64,000 nucleotides of DNA from Arthrobacter bambusae (GTDB lineage Bacteria; Actinomycetota; Actinomycetes; Actinomycetales; Micrococcaceae). This document shows, piece after piece, positions 37,789-46,083 of the stretch. The notes beneath the pieces were generated by a model. That model was not told the DNA's origin, did not search any database, and worked only from the letters and a program-made list of their open reading frames with translations. The position numbers were made by a program, and so were the translations under genes. The stretch lies in contig NZ_JAHHZS010000013.1 of NCBI RefSeq assembly GCF_022606295.1, forward strand, positions 1 through 64,000, read 5' to 3'. Each line of letters begins with the position of its first letter. The first letter of the stretch is position 1.

Positions 37789-39014
37789 CAAACTTCCTCA
37801 CAGCTGAGGGGGTGCGGATCCGGATCCGGACCTGGTGGTGTAATGACCACTTCAACGGTTTGCGCTCTGAATCGACCTTTCGGGAAGTCTGCTCGCAGAT
37901 CGTATTTTCCAGCTGGAACGCCATCGATCCACCATCCGTCGCCGTTGAGAGTGCTGTCCGGTCCACCCGAAAATTGCCACACGAGCGCAGGGTCAGTCGA
38001 AGCGATTAACGCCAGATTCGCTTCCAGGGCGGCACTGTCCGGTACTAGCCGTACCACGACAGGCACGAGCGGGGGGCGGTCAGATTCAAGGAGTATTCCC
38101 TTTCCCTTGGACCAAAGCAACATCGACTCTTGACGGTTTCCCCCATCAATTTTGGGAAGAAAGTCCATGACGTCATTTATCGACTCTTGGAGGTGGTCAA
38201 TACGGATAACCCATTGGCCGCTTCGGCGTTGGGAGGCAAGTCCTTTCAGGCATCGGACAAGTGCCTCAGTGAATCGGCTGACTTGCCCAATAGTTCCGTA
38301 AGCGCTATTGCCGTTCGCTGCTGCATGCAGTGCCAAACCACCAGGAGAAGTTAAAGTCGTCGTCTGGTCGTCATCGAAGATCCTTGCTCCCGAGGTAAGT
38401 AGCTTCGGAGGGTCGGGGGGCCTGGTGCTGCACGCATCTATGAAGAACATCTGCAGGCCAGCTGAGCAAGACTCCTCCATTCCACGCCGCATAGCGCTGA
38501 AATTGAAAGCGCCATCAAAGCGCGGCCGTTTGGCCCCATAGTCCTCGGCCAGGAGAACGTTGGCATCTTCCAGAAGGACACCGTGGCCGCAGTAGTAGAA
38601 GATAGCGACGTTGCCGGGATGTTCATGGCATCGATCTCTCCACCGCCAGAAGGCATCCTCGAGATTATCAATTGTGGCTGGCTCGATAGGCCACGACCGG
38701 GTTCCGTCAGGGGAGAGATACTCAACCTCACTAGAGGGTCCACTGTCATGCTCTGCCAAGGACGGACGAGGCTCCGATAGCAAAAGCTCCACTGTGCCGA
38801 GCTCGGCAGATGAATTGTGGAAGTCCTTGAGAAGCCAATCCGTGAAATGTCGGGCTGAGATGGTCGGCGAGGTAAGTTGGCCCAGACTAAACAGGGGGTC
38901 ATTGCGCTTGGGTTGGGCTCCTTTCCTTAAATGACGGTAAGCGCCGACCCCGACAACCAGTGCATGGGTCCGGGGCTGGCCGGGCTCCCCTGGAGTCAGC
39001 TCAACTGTTGTCAT
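37788..39014 (-). CDS. Caspase-family protease (peptidase C14)
   Basis: A 408-aa protein with a caspase-like p20 region. THALVVGVGAYRHL starts the fold, the catalytic His is 144 in YYCGHGV and Cys195 in FFIDACSTR. A C-terminal domain of about 100 residues (VPVVVRLVPDSAALEANLAL) may be a beta-sandwich adaptor. It overlaps both neighbours (ATGA upstream, TGATG downstream), so the three are tightly coupled. Bacterial caspases are known in defence, where they trigger cell death by proteolysis. Here the upstream neighbour is an alpha/beta hydrolase, a partner I do not know from a named system. Confidence 0.82.
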   Translation of the reverse strand: MTTVELTPGEPGQPRTHALVVGVGAYRHLRKGAQPKRNDPLFSLGQLTSPTISARHFTDWLLKDFHNSSAELGTVELLLSEPRPSLAEHDSGPSSEVEYLSPDGTRSWPIEPATIDNLEDAFWRWRDRCHEHPGNVAIFYYCGHGVLLEDANVLLAEDYGAKRPRFDGAFNFSAMRRGMEESCSAGLQMFFIDACSTRPPDPPKLLTSGARIFDDDQTTTLTSPGGLALHAAANGNSAYGTIGQVSRFTEALVRCLKGLASQRRSGQWVIRIDHLQESINDVMDFLPKIDGGNRQESMLLWSKGKGILLESDRPPLVPVVVRLVPDSAALEANLALIASTDPALVWQFSGGPDSTLNGDGWWIDGVPAGKYDLRADFPKGRFRAQTVEVVITPPGPDPDPHPLSCEEV

Positions 39015-40237
39015 CGGCAATCGCTCCCCAGGCGTTCGGCGAGCCGTTCATGGAAGGACGGTTGTGAGAAGTAACTGGAGTGGGCCGCCAAAAGGGGCTT
39101 GCCTGTGGAGAAAGCATAATCCTTGGTGCCTGAAAATATGCCTTCAGTCGCAAAGCCGAGGACATCCTGTTCGTCAAAGACGTTGATCCAGCAATCGACG
39201 TTGGCCGGGCGCGAAATCTTGTCCAAGCCCGGATTGAATCGGGTGTCCGATGTGTGCTCGGTGAATAGTTTCATTTCCTCGAAGACAGTGACTTGAGAGC
39301 CGACCGTCACCAGTGCATCGATCCTGATGTCTGGCCTAAAGTTGGTCAATATGTCGTACAGAATCACGCCGCCCATGCTGTGACCAATTACGTATAGCCT
39401 CTTCCCTTCCTGTCCGCGCAAGTTGTCGGCACGCTCAAGGTCGCTAAGAATTCGGCTGACGATTTGACCCGGCTGATCGACCGTCCCGCGGAAACGTAGA
39501 TAAACAAAAACATCGCCGAAGAAACGTGCCAAGCGTCGATGCAGCTCCGCGCGATTCCTACTCACAAAGGCAGCACCTACCTTTCGTCTGGCAGCGTTTG
39601 TCAGGCCCGGCAGCCGTTTACGGACGAGTTCAATACCCGCTGTGAGCTTAGATGATGCGGTTCCACCGAACGCCTCCTGTTGGCTCGATGTATCAGAATC
39701 GGCAGATGTTGGGAGAGTAAACTCCTCTAACTCGTTTCGGAGCCGGCTGATGAACTGCGGGTCTGTCCCGACTTGTCCAAGCCATGCAGGCCGAGGGTTA
39801 AGGTGTGCATACTGGGCAGCGGCAGCGCCTGCCGCTGCCCAGGCGGTCGCCTCTTCAACATTTGGCGTACGAGAAGAGGAAGCCGCCCAGAGGAGGTCAA
39901 TTGCGTCAATCAATGTGCCACGCCGCGCTGTCTCTAGCGCGACCAGCCCGGGGGAGGACGGATCGGTGACCACCTCATCCAAAAGGAGAGACAGTGCCTC
40001 GTCTTCCGGCCCGAACGTCTCCTGCTCCCCACGAGGCAAGCCCGCATGATTCCAAGGGAATGAGGCACCGAGATCCCCCCAGTACGGATTGAAAATCGCC
40101 ATCTTGGGGGATTCGGATACTGCATCCCTGAAGGAAATTTCCCTGAAAAGCGCGTCCCTGGATCTGACAGACGATTCGAATTCGGCAGGGTCGTCTTCAC
40201 ATCTGACGTTCACTCCATGGACAAATACGAGTGGCAT
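39011..40237 (-). CDS. Alpha/beta hydrolase of the caspase operon
   Basis: A 408-aa lipase-like hydrolase. It begins MPLVFVHGVNVR with the HG oxyanion loop, and GHSMGG places the nucleophile at Ser287. A long insertion (about residues 100-240) with Ala-rich helices and a low-complexity Ser/Thr/Gln stretch separates these parts. The last His-containing segment is HSSYFSQPSFHERL. The ATG at 40237 has GGAG seven bases upstream and is preferred to the TTG twelve bases earlier. Its stop overlaps the caspase start. It might cleave lipids, be the sensor, or be a substrate of the caspase. Confidence 0.75.
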   Translation of the reverse strand: MPLVFVHGVNVRCEDDPAEFESSVRSRDALFREISFRDAVSESPKMAIFNPYWGDLGASFPWNHAGLPRGEQETFGPEDEALSLLLDEVVTDPSSPGLVALETARRGTLIDAIDLLWAASSSRTPNVEEATAWAAAGAAAAQYAHLNPRPAWLGQVGTDPQFISRLRNELEEFTLPTSADSDTSSQQEAFGGTASSKLTAGIELVRKRLPGLTNAARRKVGAAFVSRNRAELHRRLARFFGDVFVYLRFRGTVDQPGQIVSRILSDLERADNLRGQEGKRLYVIGHSMGGVILYDILTNFRPDIRIDALVTVGSQVTVFEEMKLFTEHTSDTRFNPGLDKISRPANVDCWINVFDEQDVLGFATEGIFSGTKDYAFSTGKPLLAAHSSYFSQPSFHERLAERLGSDCR

Positions 40238-41339
40238 TTCAGTCTCCAAACCACGACTCAGGTCTCAGCCACGAGAACGAGACGAAAATCGCCGACCGTG
40301 TCGAGACCCGGACATTGCCGTTATGCGATTAGGAGCCTCGCGCCCGTAATCTCCACTTATACACCTGACTGCGCATCTGAAACACCGGCTCGGGCAGAAA
40401 ATACGAGTCCGTGTGTGGAAGACGCCGTTCGGTACTGAGTCCACAGTGACGATGTTCGCGCCAGTCGCGGGTGCGCGAATTGAACCGATCGGCGTTTCCG
40501 ATTCCTGCGGCCGAAGTTTGGTGACAACGCTGTAAGGATCGTCGGAATTGTGCTGGGCAGATGACTGTTCCTCCTTCATGAAGGAACATTGCGCGCGGTC
40601 CGCAGCCTTGCTGTGAGACGCCGGATTCGACCTTTTCTTGGGCCTCATCACCCTAGTTGGCGCCCAGTACGGCGCCAGGCCTATTGCCGCACGTTGCCAG
40701 CCTGATTTTTGTCACCACGGAATCGGGCTGGCAACGGGACGAGCAGTCGCCCGACACGCGCTGGGCTGAGGCGGTTCTTCTTCCGCCGGACATTCGCCCT
40801 GAAGCTTCTTGCCCCAGACGAAGGAGAGCGTGGTCCCCGCAACGCGGATCGGCTGCCGCGGCTAGGTGCGGTCAACACGATTCCGGAGAGACCGGCTCGC
40901 GGGTGATTAGTCGTTCCGGTGGTGCGACGCTAGGTTCGCTGAACCAGCATCTGGCTCGCCGGGTGATGCGAGAAACATTTGGAGCACAGTGTCGTCCAGG
41001 TGACCGGCGACGGTGCGGCGGGTCGCCCGAAAGTCCGTGCTCCTGCTCTTTCTGGTCGTGCTAGCGGCGGTGGTGGCCATGCCTGTGGTCTACTGGGCGT
41101 TGGATAGACGCGGCCGCCGTCGGATACCGCGCCAGGCTCAGGCCTGGGGTGGAAGTGATCCCAATGGTGATGATCCACGTGCGCAGCGCGTTCGTTGGAT
41201 CTTGCAACATCTGGTCCCAGGGGATGCACGTGCTTACCGCCCGGGACGCCATGGAACGGATCGGCGATACGATCGCGGGATCGGTCGACCTCTGGCAAGA
41301 CAATCCCGCCGTACGGATGCGTGCGCCTCCCGGTGATAT
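40238..41339. other. Gap with possible membrane-protein debris
   Basis: About 1.1 kb. A frame at 41013 has a single hydrophobic helix (SVLLLFLVVLAAVVAMPVVY) that loses sense after about 35 residues, and another frame may continue it, so it may be a broken membrane gene. The remainder is unassigned. Confidence 0.4.
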
Positions 41340-41371
41340 AACTCTTGAGTTGTATACCCTGTGGGTTGTAT
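41340..41371. promoter_or_regulatory. Operator-like repeats before the HigBA pair
   Basis: AACTCTTGAGTT (41340-41351) is a near-symmetrical site. TTGTAT occurs at 41350 and again at 41366, 16 bp apart. It ends about 12 bases before the toxin start and fits an operator for the XRE antitoxin. Confidence 0.45.
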
Positions 41372-41382
41372 CATGGGCTTTG

Positions 41383-41736
41383 GTGTGGAATGTTGACCTC
41401 GACTTCGTGGAGCCGTGGCTGCTCGGGCTCGATCAGGACTCGTACGAGCAAGTGATTGCCGCGTTGGAACTTCTTGCCGAGCGTGGTCCGCACCTTGGCA
41501 GGCCGCTGGTCGACACGGTGGTTCGTTCGCGGCACAAGAACATGAAGGAACTTCGGCCGGGGTCGAGCGGCCGGTCGGAGCTGCGGATCTTGTTCGCCTT
41601 CGACCCGGAACGGCATGCGATTTTGCTTGTCGCAGGTGACAAGGCCGGTAACTGGAGCAAGTGGTACAAAACGAATATCCCGATTGCGGATGATTTGTTC
41701 GATGATCATCTGAGGATTCTGAAAGGAGGATCGTAA
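41383..41736 (+). CDS. HigB/RelE-type toxin (Gp49-like)
   Basis: A 117-aa protein of the phage-derived Gp49/HigB family. It begins VWNVDLDFVEPWLLGLD, and the core reads RHKNMKELRPGSSGRSELRI, then LFAFDPERHAILLVAGDKAG and WSKWYKTNIPIAD, all standard for actinobacterial members that cleave mRNA on ribosomes. I chose GTG at 41383, where homology begins; longer upstream reading is possible. Its TAA overlaps the antitoxin ATG. The toxin-first order is typical of HigBA. Confidence 0.85.
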   Translation: MWNVDLDFVEPWLLGLDQDSYEQVIAALELLAERGPHLGRPLVDTVVRSRHKNMKELRPGSSGRSELRILFAFDPERHAILLVAGDKAGNWSKWYKTNIPIADDLFDDHLRILKGGS

Positions 41737-42041
41737 TGGCAAAGACTATTGAAGAGATGCTGGCGAAGCGGCCTGTCGACCGGGTTGCCGTGGAGGCCCA
41801 CAAGAAGCATCTGCTCGATGAGGTCCGGGCCTACCGGCTTCGGGAGCTCCGCGAGGCCTCGGATCTGACGCAGGTCGAGCTGGCTGCGCGCCTGCACGTC
41901 AGCCAGAACAGGGTGTCCCGCATTGAGCACGGCGACATTGACCGTGCCCAGGTCGATACCTTGCGGAAATATGTTGAAGCGGTCGGTGGCCGGCTTCGTG
42001 TCGAGGTTGAACTCGGCGACGAACGGATCCAGATCGCCTGA
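41736..42041 (+). CDS. HigA-type XRE antitoxin
   Basis: A 101-aa protein with an XRE helix-turn-helix at about residues 41-65 (SDLTQVELAARLHVSQNRVS, then RIEHGD). The N-terminal helix (EEMLAKRPVDRVAVEAHKKH) would bind the toxin. It overlaps the toxin stop by one base (TAATG) and ends 72 bases before junction copy 3. TA pairs next to att sites often stabilise islands, which would fit here. Confidence 0.88.
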   Translation: MAKTIEEMLAKRPVDRVAVEAHKKHLLDEVRAYRLRELREASDLTQVELAARLHVSQNRVSRIEHGDIDRAQVDTLRKYVEAVGGRLRVEVELGDERIQIA

Positions 42042-42113
42042 CCTGACAACCCGGACCATTGCTCAGGCACCCCCTGGTTTCGCCGGGGAGCAGGCTCAAT
42101 GGGGGTAAAAAGG

Positions 42114-42277
42114 AAGTGTTGACAATGTCAACACTTGTGGCGTCGGACTGGGCCGTACTGACGCCGGACTGGCTCGGATTGCCTATGTTTTCGGGAGTTC
42201 CCTCTGTTTTTAGGCGTTGGAATGCGGTTCGAGTCCCACCTCGGGCACGGCATACCCCCTCGTCAGAGGGGGTTTTT
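42114..42277 (+). repeat. Junction repeat copy 3 (att-like, tRNA-Leu 3' fragment)
   Basis: A 23-bp perfect palindrome (42114-42136; inner part GTGTTGACAATGTCAACAC). Direct repeats GGACTGGGCCGTAC (42145) and GGACTGGCTCGGAT (42166) lie 21 bp apart. The tRNA-Leu 3' fragment is at 42226-42248. A hairpin ACCCCCT/AGGGGGT with a T-tract (42254-42277) forms a strong terminator. It closes island 2 on the right. Confidence 0.82.
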
Positions 42278-42834
42278 GCTTTAACGTGTGTACATTCTGG
42301 CGGGGCGAATTCTGCGGGTCCCTCGGACGTTGGCCGCGGCTTGTGCTTGGCGCCGCGGTGGCCTGTTCGGTTGTGTGGGTGGCGGGTTCAGGGTCCTTGC
42401 TTGTGGCCCCTCCGCTTTGTGGAATCTAGGTTATATGTCGTCCTTCTCTGCTGTTTCCGGTATCCGGTTGTTGGCCGTCACTCGTTCATGGTCAAGTTTT
42501 GTGGTGACGACATGACGAGGCCGAATTGTCTTCGAGAATCATCTCGGGATGGCTGCCTTCTGCGAACCAGGCAGTGTGCGCTCATCGTGTGTTTGTCCGG
42601 CCAAAGATGGTGTGCACATCGTGCAGACCTTTGTGCACGCGCGGCTTTTCGACCTGCATTTTGATCCCTTCCTACGGGTTCTCCGACACCGCTTCATGCA
42701 GTTCTCTGTTGCAGGCGACATGACTTCGCGGCCTGGATCCTCGGTGTCGTTGGACGTTCCTGTCAGCGGAAACGTCTTTGGGCTCTTGGGTCCGATCCGT
42801 CGACAGGGTCCAGGTGTGTGGGATCCGGACTTTC
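42278..42834. repeat. Type II left end, copy next to junction 3
   Basis: This non-coding stretch aligns base by base, with scattered changes, to 55229-55772 after junction 4. It contains an imperfect palindrome GTGTGCACATCGTGCAGAC at 42610-42628, 384 bases from the tRNA fragment. It is the presumed left end of island 3. The remainder to 43117 holds no gene. Confidence 0.65.
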
Positions 42835-43117
42835 TTCCGGGCTGTCCTCGTTTGGTTGCCATCATGGCTGTCCAATGCGGACGCCCGGCCGTGGGCAAGC
42901 CGGCGTGGATGACCGGAAGCGGCCAGCGGATCATCGGCGGGTTTTGGGCTGACCGGGTGTGTCCAGCAAGACAAGGGTTGCGGGACGGATCGCTGAGAAC
43001 CAATAAACGGAACAGCCGGGTTCAGGATGTCTTGAAACTTTTGGCGTTAAAGGCCGTAGCCGTCGCACGCAAGTGACGCGCCCTTGGGGACAAAAAATTG
43101 ACGTCCTTGTCCTGTGG

Positions 43118-43846
43118 CTACGAGACGTCTGAGGTCCTGGCCTGCTGGATGATGGTTGCTGTCGACAGGATGTGTCGTTCCATCTCTGCCTTGGCGGTTG
43201 CGGCGTCGCCGGCCTCGAGCGCTTTGATAATGCGGCCGTGGTCTTCATTGCGCTCGGCAATGGCCGAGCCGAAGGGTTGGGGAGCTCCGGTGGTGTTGAT
43301 GAGGAAGTCGCTGAGGTCCCACATGCGGCGGCTCATGTTGCTCATGACCCGGGAATGAGCCATTCGGTGGATGATCTCGTGGAAATTGCGGTTTTGGATC
43401 CGGTATTGACGTGCCCGGACCGCAGGGTCGGGTTCGTTGTTCAGGCGGTCCATCCGACGGGCGGCGAGGTACAGCTCGTCCAAGTGCTCGTCCGTGCGCC
43501 GCTGGGCTGCTGCGGCAGCAATGACGGATTCGAAGCCGGCGAACATCCGGAAAAAGTCCTCGACCTCTTGAAGGGAATACTCGGTTACGACGCAGCCGAT
43601 TTGCGGGAAAATCTCGACGAGTCCGTCGGCAGAGAGCAGGCGGAGCGCTTCCATGACGGGCTGTTTGCTCACGCCGAATTCCGCGCGGATGGCTTCCACG
43701 GAGAGCTTTGACCCGGCGGGGTAGTCACCTACGAGTAGCCGGTTCTGGATGGCTTCGTAGATGCGTCCGAGAAGCCGCCCGCCGGTGCCGGTCGAACGTT
43801 GATTCAGAGCTGAAGATTCCGGTGCCATATGTCCAGTATCGCGCAT
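43118..43846 (-). CDS. GntR-family regulator (FCD/FadR type)
   Basis: A 242-aa regulator. The N-terminal winged helix has LSVEAIRAEFGVSKQPVMEA, and the C-terminal helical FCD domain has the metal-site His residues in NFHEIIHRMAHSRV and HGRIIKALEAGD. The start is uncertain: the ATG at 43846 has CGGAA upstream, while a GTG at 43873 gives nine more residues. It controls, by inference, the catabolic operons beside it. A TAGCATG half site lies at 43874-43883, which suggests autoregulation. The inducer is probably the substrate or a pathway intermediate. Confidence 0.85.
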   Translation of the reverse strand: MRDTGHMAPESSALNQRSTGTGGRLLGRIYEAIQNRLLVGDYPAGSKLSVEAIRAEFGVSKQPVMEALRLLSADGLVEIFPQIGCVVTEYSLQEVEDFFRMFAGFESVIAAAAAQRRTDEHLDELYLAARRMDRLNNEPDPAVRARQYRIQNRNFHEIIHRMAHSRVMSNMSRRMWDLSDFLINTTGAPQPFGSAIAERNEDHGRIIKALEAGDAATAKAEMERHILSTATIIQQARTSDVS

Positions 43847-43873
43847 GGTGTTCCGTTTCTTTGCGACTGGCAC

Positions 43874-43883
43874 GCTAGCATGT
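43874..43883. promoter_or_regulatory. Candidate GntR operator, upstream of regulator
   Basis: GCTAGCATGT resembles the CTAGCATGCTAG palindromes at 45935 and 49763, with the right half degenerate. It lies 28 bases upstream of the regulator start. Confidence 0.45.
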
Positions 43884-43956
43884 GCATTTTTCGTTGGAAG
43901 GTTGTGAGCTTGCCCGGCAGCCGGGTGCGAGCACGCGGCTGCCGGGCACGGCTTAT

Positions 43957-44562
43957 CTAAACGGTTTGCGGGGCGGATGCCCCGACGATCTCGGCAGTAG
44001 TCGAGATCTCTGCCAGCAGGCCAAGGGATTCGATGCTGGCCTTGTGGGCTTCAGGGGTGGCGGCGGAGCAGGCATCTTCGGCGATGATGACCCGGTAGCC
44101 GGCGTCCGTGGCGACCCGGGCAGAGCTTTCGACCGATGCGTTGGTTGCAACGCCCGCGAAGACCACGGTGTCGATGCCACGCCCCTCCAGGATCGCGGTG
44201 AGCTCCAGGACGAAGCCGCCGACGCGTTGGTGCGTGATGACGACATCCTCGCCGCCGGGGGCCAGTTCCGGGACGATTTCGGCAAGGCCGGTGCCCTCCT
44301 TCAGGCAGCCGGCTTGCTCGACTACTTTCAGCAGCGGCGAGTTGGCGTTGAGGTCGCTGAAATCAGGTTTGAACGCGACGCGGGTGTAGATCACGGTCAT
44401 TCCGGATTCACGGGCGGAGTCGAGCAGATTGCCGATCTTGCTGATGACGTTTCTGCTGACGACCTGGTCGTGGAAGAACGGGGCGAAGGCTCCGTCGCCC
44501 GAGACGATGTCTCCCTGGCAGTGGACGGCGATGACGGCCGTGCGTTCTGGGTTGAGTTCCAT
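43957..44562 (-). CDS. Isochorismatase-like protein lacking catalytic residues
   Basis: A 201-aa protein with the isochorismatase/cysteine hydrolase fold. The usual triad positions are changed: DxQ becomes His14-Cys-Gln16, the Lys is His111 (VITHQRVGGF), and the nucleophile Cys in GVATNxC is Ser143 (GVATNASVESSARVA). The fold segments around them are well kept. It may act on a substrate by another mechanism, or be a scaffold or ligand-binding relative. It lies between the regulator and the MDR gene on the same strand in the catabolic island. Confidence 0.75.
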   Translation of the reverse strand: MELNPERTAVIAVHCQGDIVSGDGAFAPFFHDQVVSRNVISKIGNLLDSARESGMTVIYTRVAFKPDFSDLNANSPLLKVVEQAGCLKEGTGLAEIVPELAPGGEDVVITHQRVGGFVLELTAILEGRGIDTVVFAGVATNASVESSARVATDAGYRVIIAEDACSAATPEAHKASIESLGLLAEISTTAEIVGASAPQTV

Positions 44563-44638
44563 TTCTGGTCTTCCGTTCTTGGCTGGTGGAGTAAGGATGT
44601 GGCCGCTGACTATCGCCCGCGGCCACGTGTGGCTGTTC

Positions 44639-45751
44639 TTAGGAGCCGGGGGCTACGACGACATTGGTGAATCCGCCGCGTCTCTTGTCTACTGCGTCCA
44701 AGGCTTCATTGACTTCAGAGAGCGGGTAGACCTCGTGCTCGAAGACCGAGAGGTCCAGGGTCCCGGCGTTCGCCATTTCGGCCATGTCCTGGCCTTCGGC
44801 GACGCTGAACCAGAGGGAGCCGATGACGCTGATCTGGAAGCACATGAGCTTGAACATTTCCAGCGGAAGCGGCTCGGACATGCCCCCGATGTCGACCATG
44901 CGGCCACCGCGGCGCAGGGCTTCGATGCCGGCGATGGTGATTTCGTGGGGGGCTCCAGGGCCGACGGCGTCGATGAAGATGTCAGCACCCAGGCCGCCAG
45001 TGTTCTCCCTGACCCATTCGCCCACCGGCTGGTCGCCATGGGAGAGGACATGGACGCGCTTGGGATCAAGGAGGCGGACCCGCTCCAAGAGCTCACGGTC
45101 CCGGGCCATTGCGAAGACCTTTGTCGCGCCCATGGCCAGGGCGTTCAGTACCGCGCCGAGCCCGAGGGTTCCGGTGCCGCCGTTGACCAGCACGGAAGTT
45201 CCGGCCCCGGCACCGGCCTTGCGGAGTGCCGAATATGATGTGCCCATGTAGCCGAAGCGGCAGGCCGCTTCGAAGGAGATTGTTTCGGGCAGGACCACCA
45301 GGCCGTCGGCGGGCGCCTTCATGTATTCACAGAAGCCGCCGTGGGGGTAGTCCTCGAAGATTTCCTGTGATCCGGCACCGAAGCCGAAGTATCCCTGGAA
45401 CGTGTAGGCCGGGTCATTGATCCGTTCCCCGCGCAGGGAGGCATGCGAGTCACCGGAATCGCGGCCCGGGTTGATGTAAACGCGGTCTCCAGGCTTGACG
45501 TTGCGGACCTGGGATCCGACCTTGCTCACAACCCCGGCGGCATCCAGCCCGTAGATCGCCGGCAGCGCAGGCAGGGGGAGGTACGGGAACCATTCGGGGT
45601 AGGACGTGATGACGTTTCGCAGGTTGGGCACGACGTTGCACGCCTTCACCTCCACGATCACATCCCGCGGCCCCGGCTCGGGAATTTCAACCCGGTCGAT
45701 CTGGAAAGGCTTGCCTACTTCATGAAGCCGAGCGGCCTGCATCAAGCTCAT
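44639..45751 (-). CDS. MDR-family alcohol dehydrogenase
   Basis: A 370-aa medium-chain dehydrogenase. The N-terminal GroES-like domain has EVKACNVVPNLRNV and GLDAAGVVSKVGSQV. The Rossmann part has VNGGTGTLGLGAVLNALAMG. One Cys occupies the catalytic zinc position, but the structural zinc Cys cluster is lacking, as in some zinc-independent or single-zinc members. It faces the hydroxylase across a 332-base gap with a GntR-type operator. It may oxidise an alcohol side chain of the aromatic substrate before or beside ring cleavage. Confidence 0.82.
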   Translation of the reverse strand: MSLMQAARLHEVGKPFQIDRVEIPEPGPRDVIVEVKACNVVPNLRNVITSYPEWFPYLPLPALPAIYGLDAAGVVSKVGSQVRNVKPGDRVYINPGRDSGDSHASLRGERINDPAYTFQGYFGFGAGSQEIFEDYPHGGFCEYMKAPADGLVVLPETISFEAACRFGYMGTSYSALRKAGAGAGTSVLVNGGTGTLGLGAVLNALAMGATKVFAMARDRELLERVRLLDPKRVHVLSHGDQPVGEWVRENTGGLGADIFIDAVGPGAPHEITIAGIEALRRGGRMVDIGGMSEPLPLEMFKLMCFQISVIGSLWFSVAEGQDMAEMANAGTLDLSVFEHEVYPLSEVNEALDAVDKRRGGFTNVVVAPGS

Positions 45752-45934
45752 CGTTGTGCTCCTTGCATTCGGGAATCGGAGAAAGCGCCGTCAGGATGCG
45801 TCTGGACGGGCAACGTGGGCCCAACCACAGCATGATCTGCGTCACGAGTACGTGAGCCACATTACATTCATGACTGCAAGCGTGCAAGCATGCCAGTGAA
45901 GCCTTTAAGTTACCTAAGATCCTTTACAAACGAT

Positions 45935-45946
45935 CTAGCATGCTAG
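45935..45946. promoter_or_regulatory. Candidate GntR operator in the divergent promoter
   Basis: CTAGCATGCTAG is a perfect 12-bp palindrome in the 332-base gap between the MDR gene and the hydroxylase. A second related site GTGCAAGCATGCC lies about 50 bases to the left. TTTACA at about 45923 could be a -35 box for the hydroxylase operon, so a bound repressor would block it. Confidence 0.6.
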
Positions 45947-46083
45947 TACGCTTGCTCCAAGTGATGGACCTCACGTTTCACCGCGGAAGCGTAGAGGCCA
46001 CGCACTCGGCCCGGCCGGAGAATGACCTCCGCTCGTGCACGGACGGGATGATGCCGTCCCGGAACCTGGACTTAGAAGGTGTG

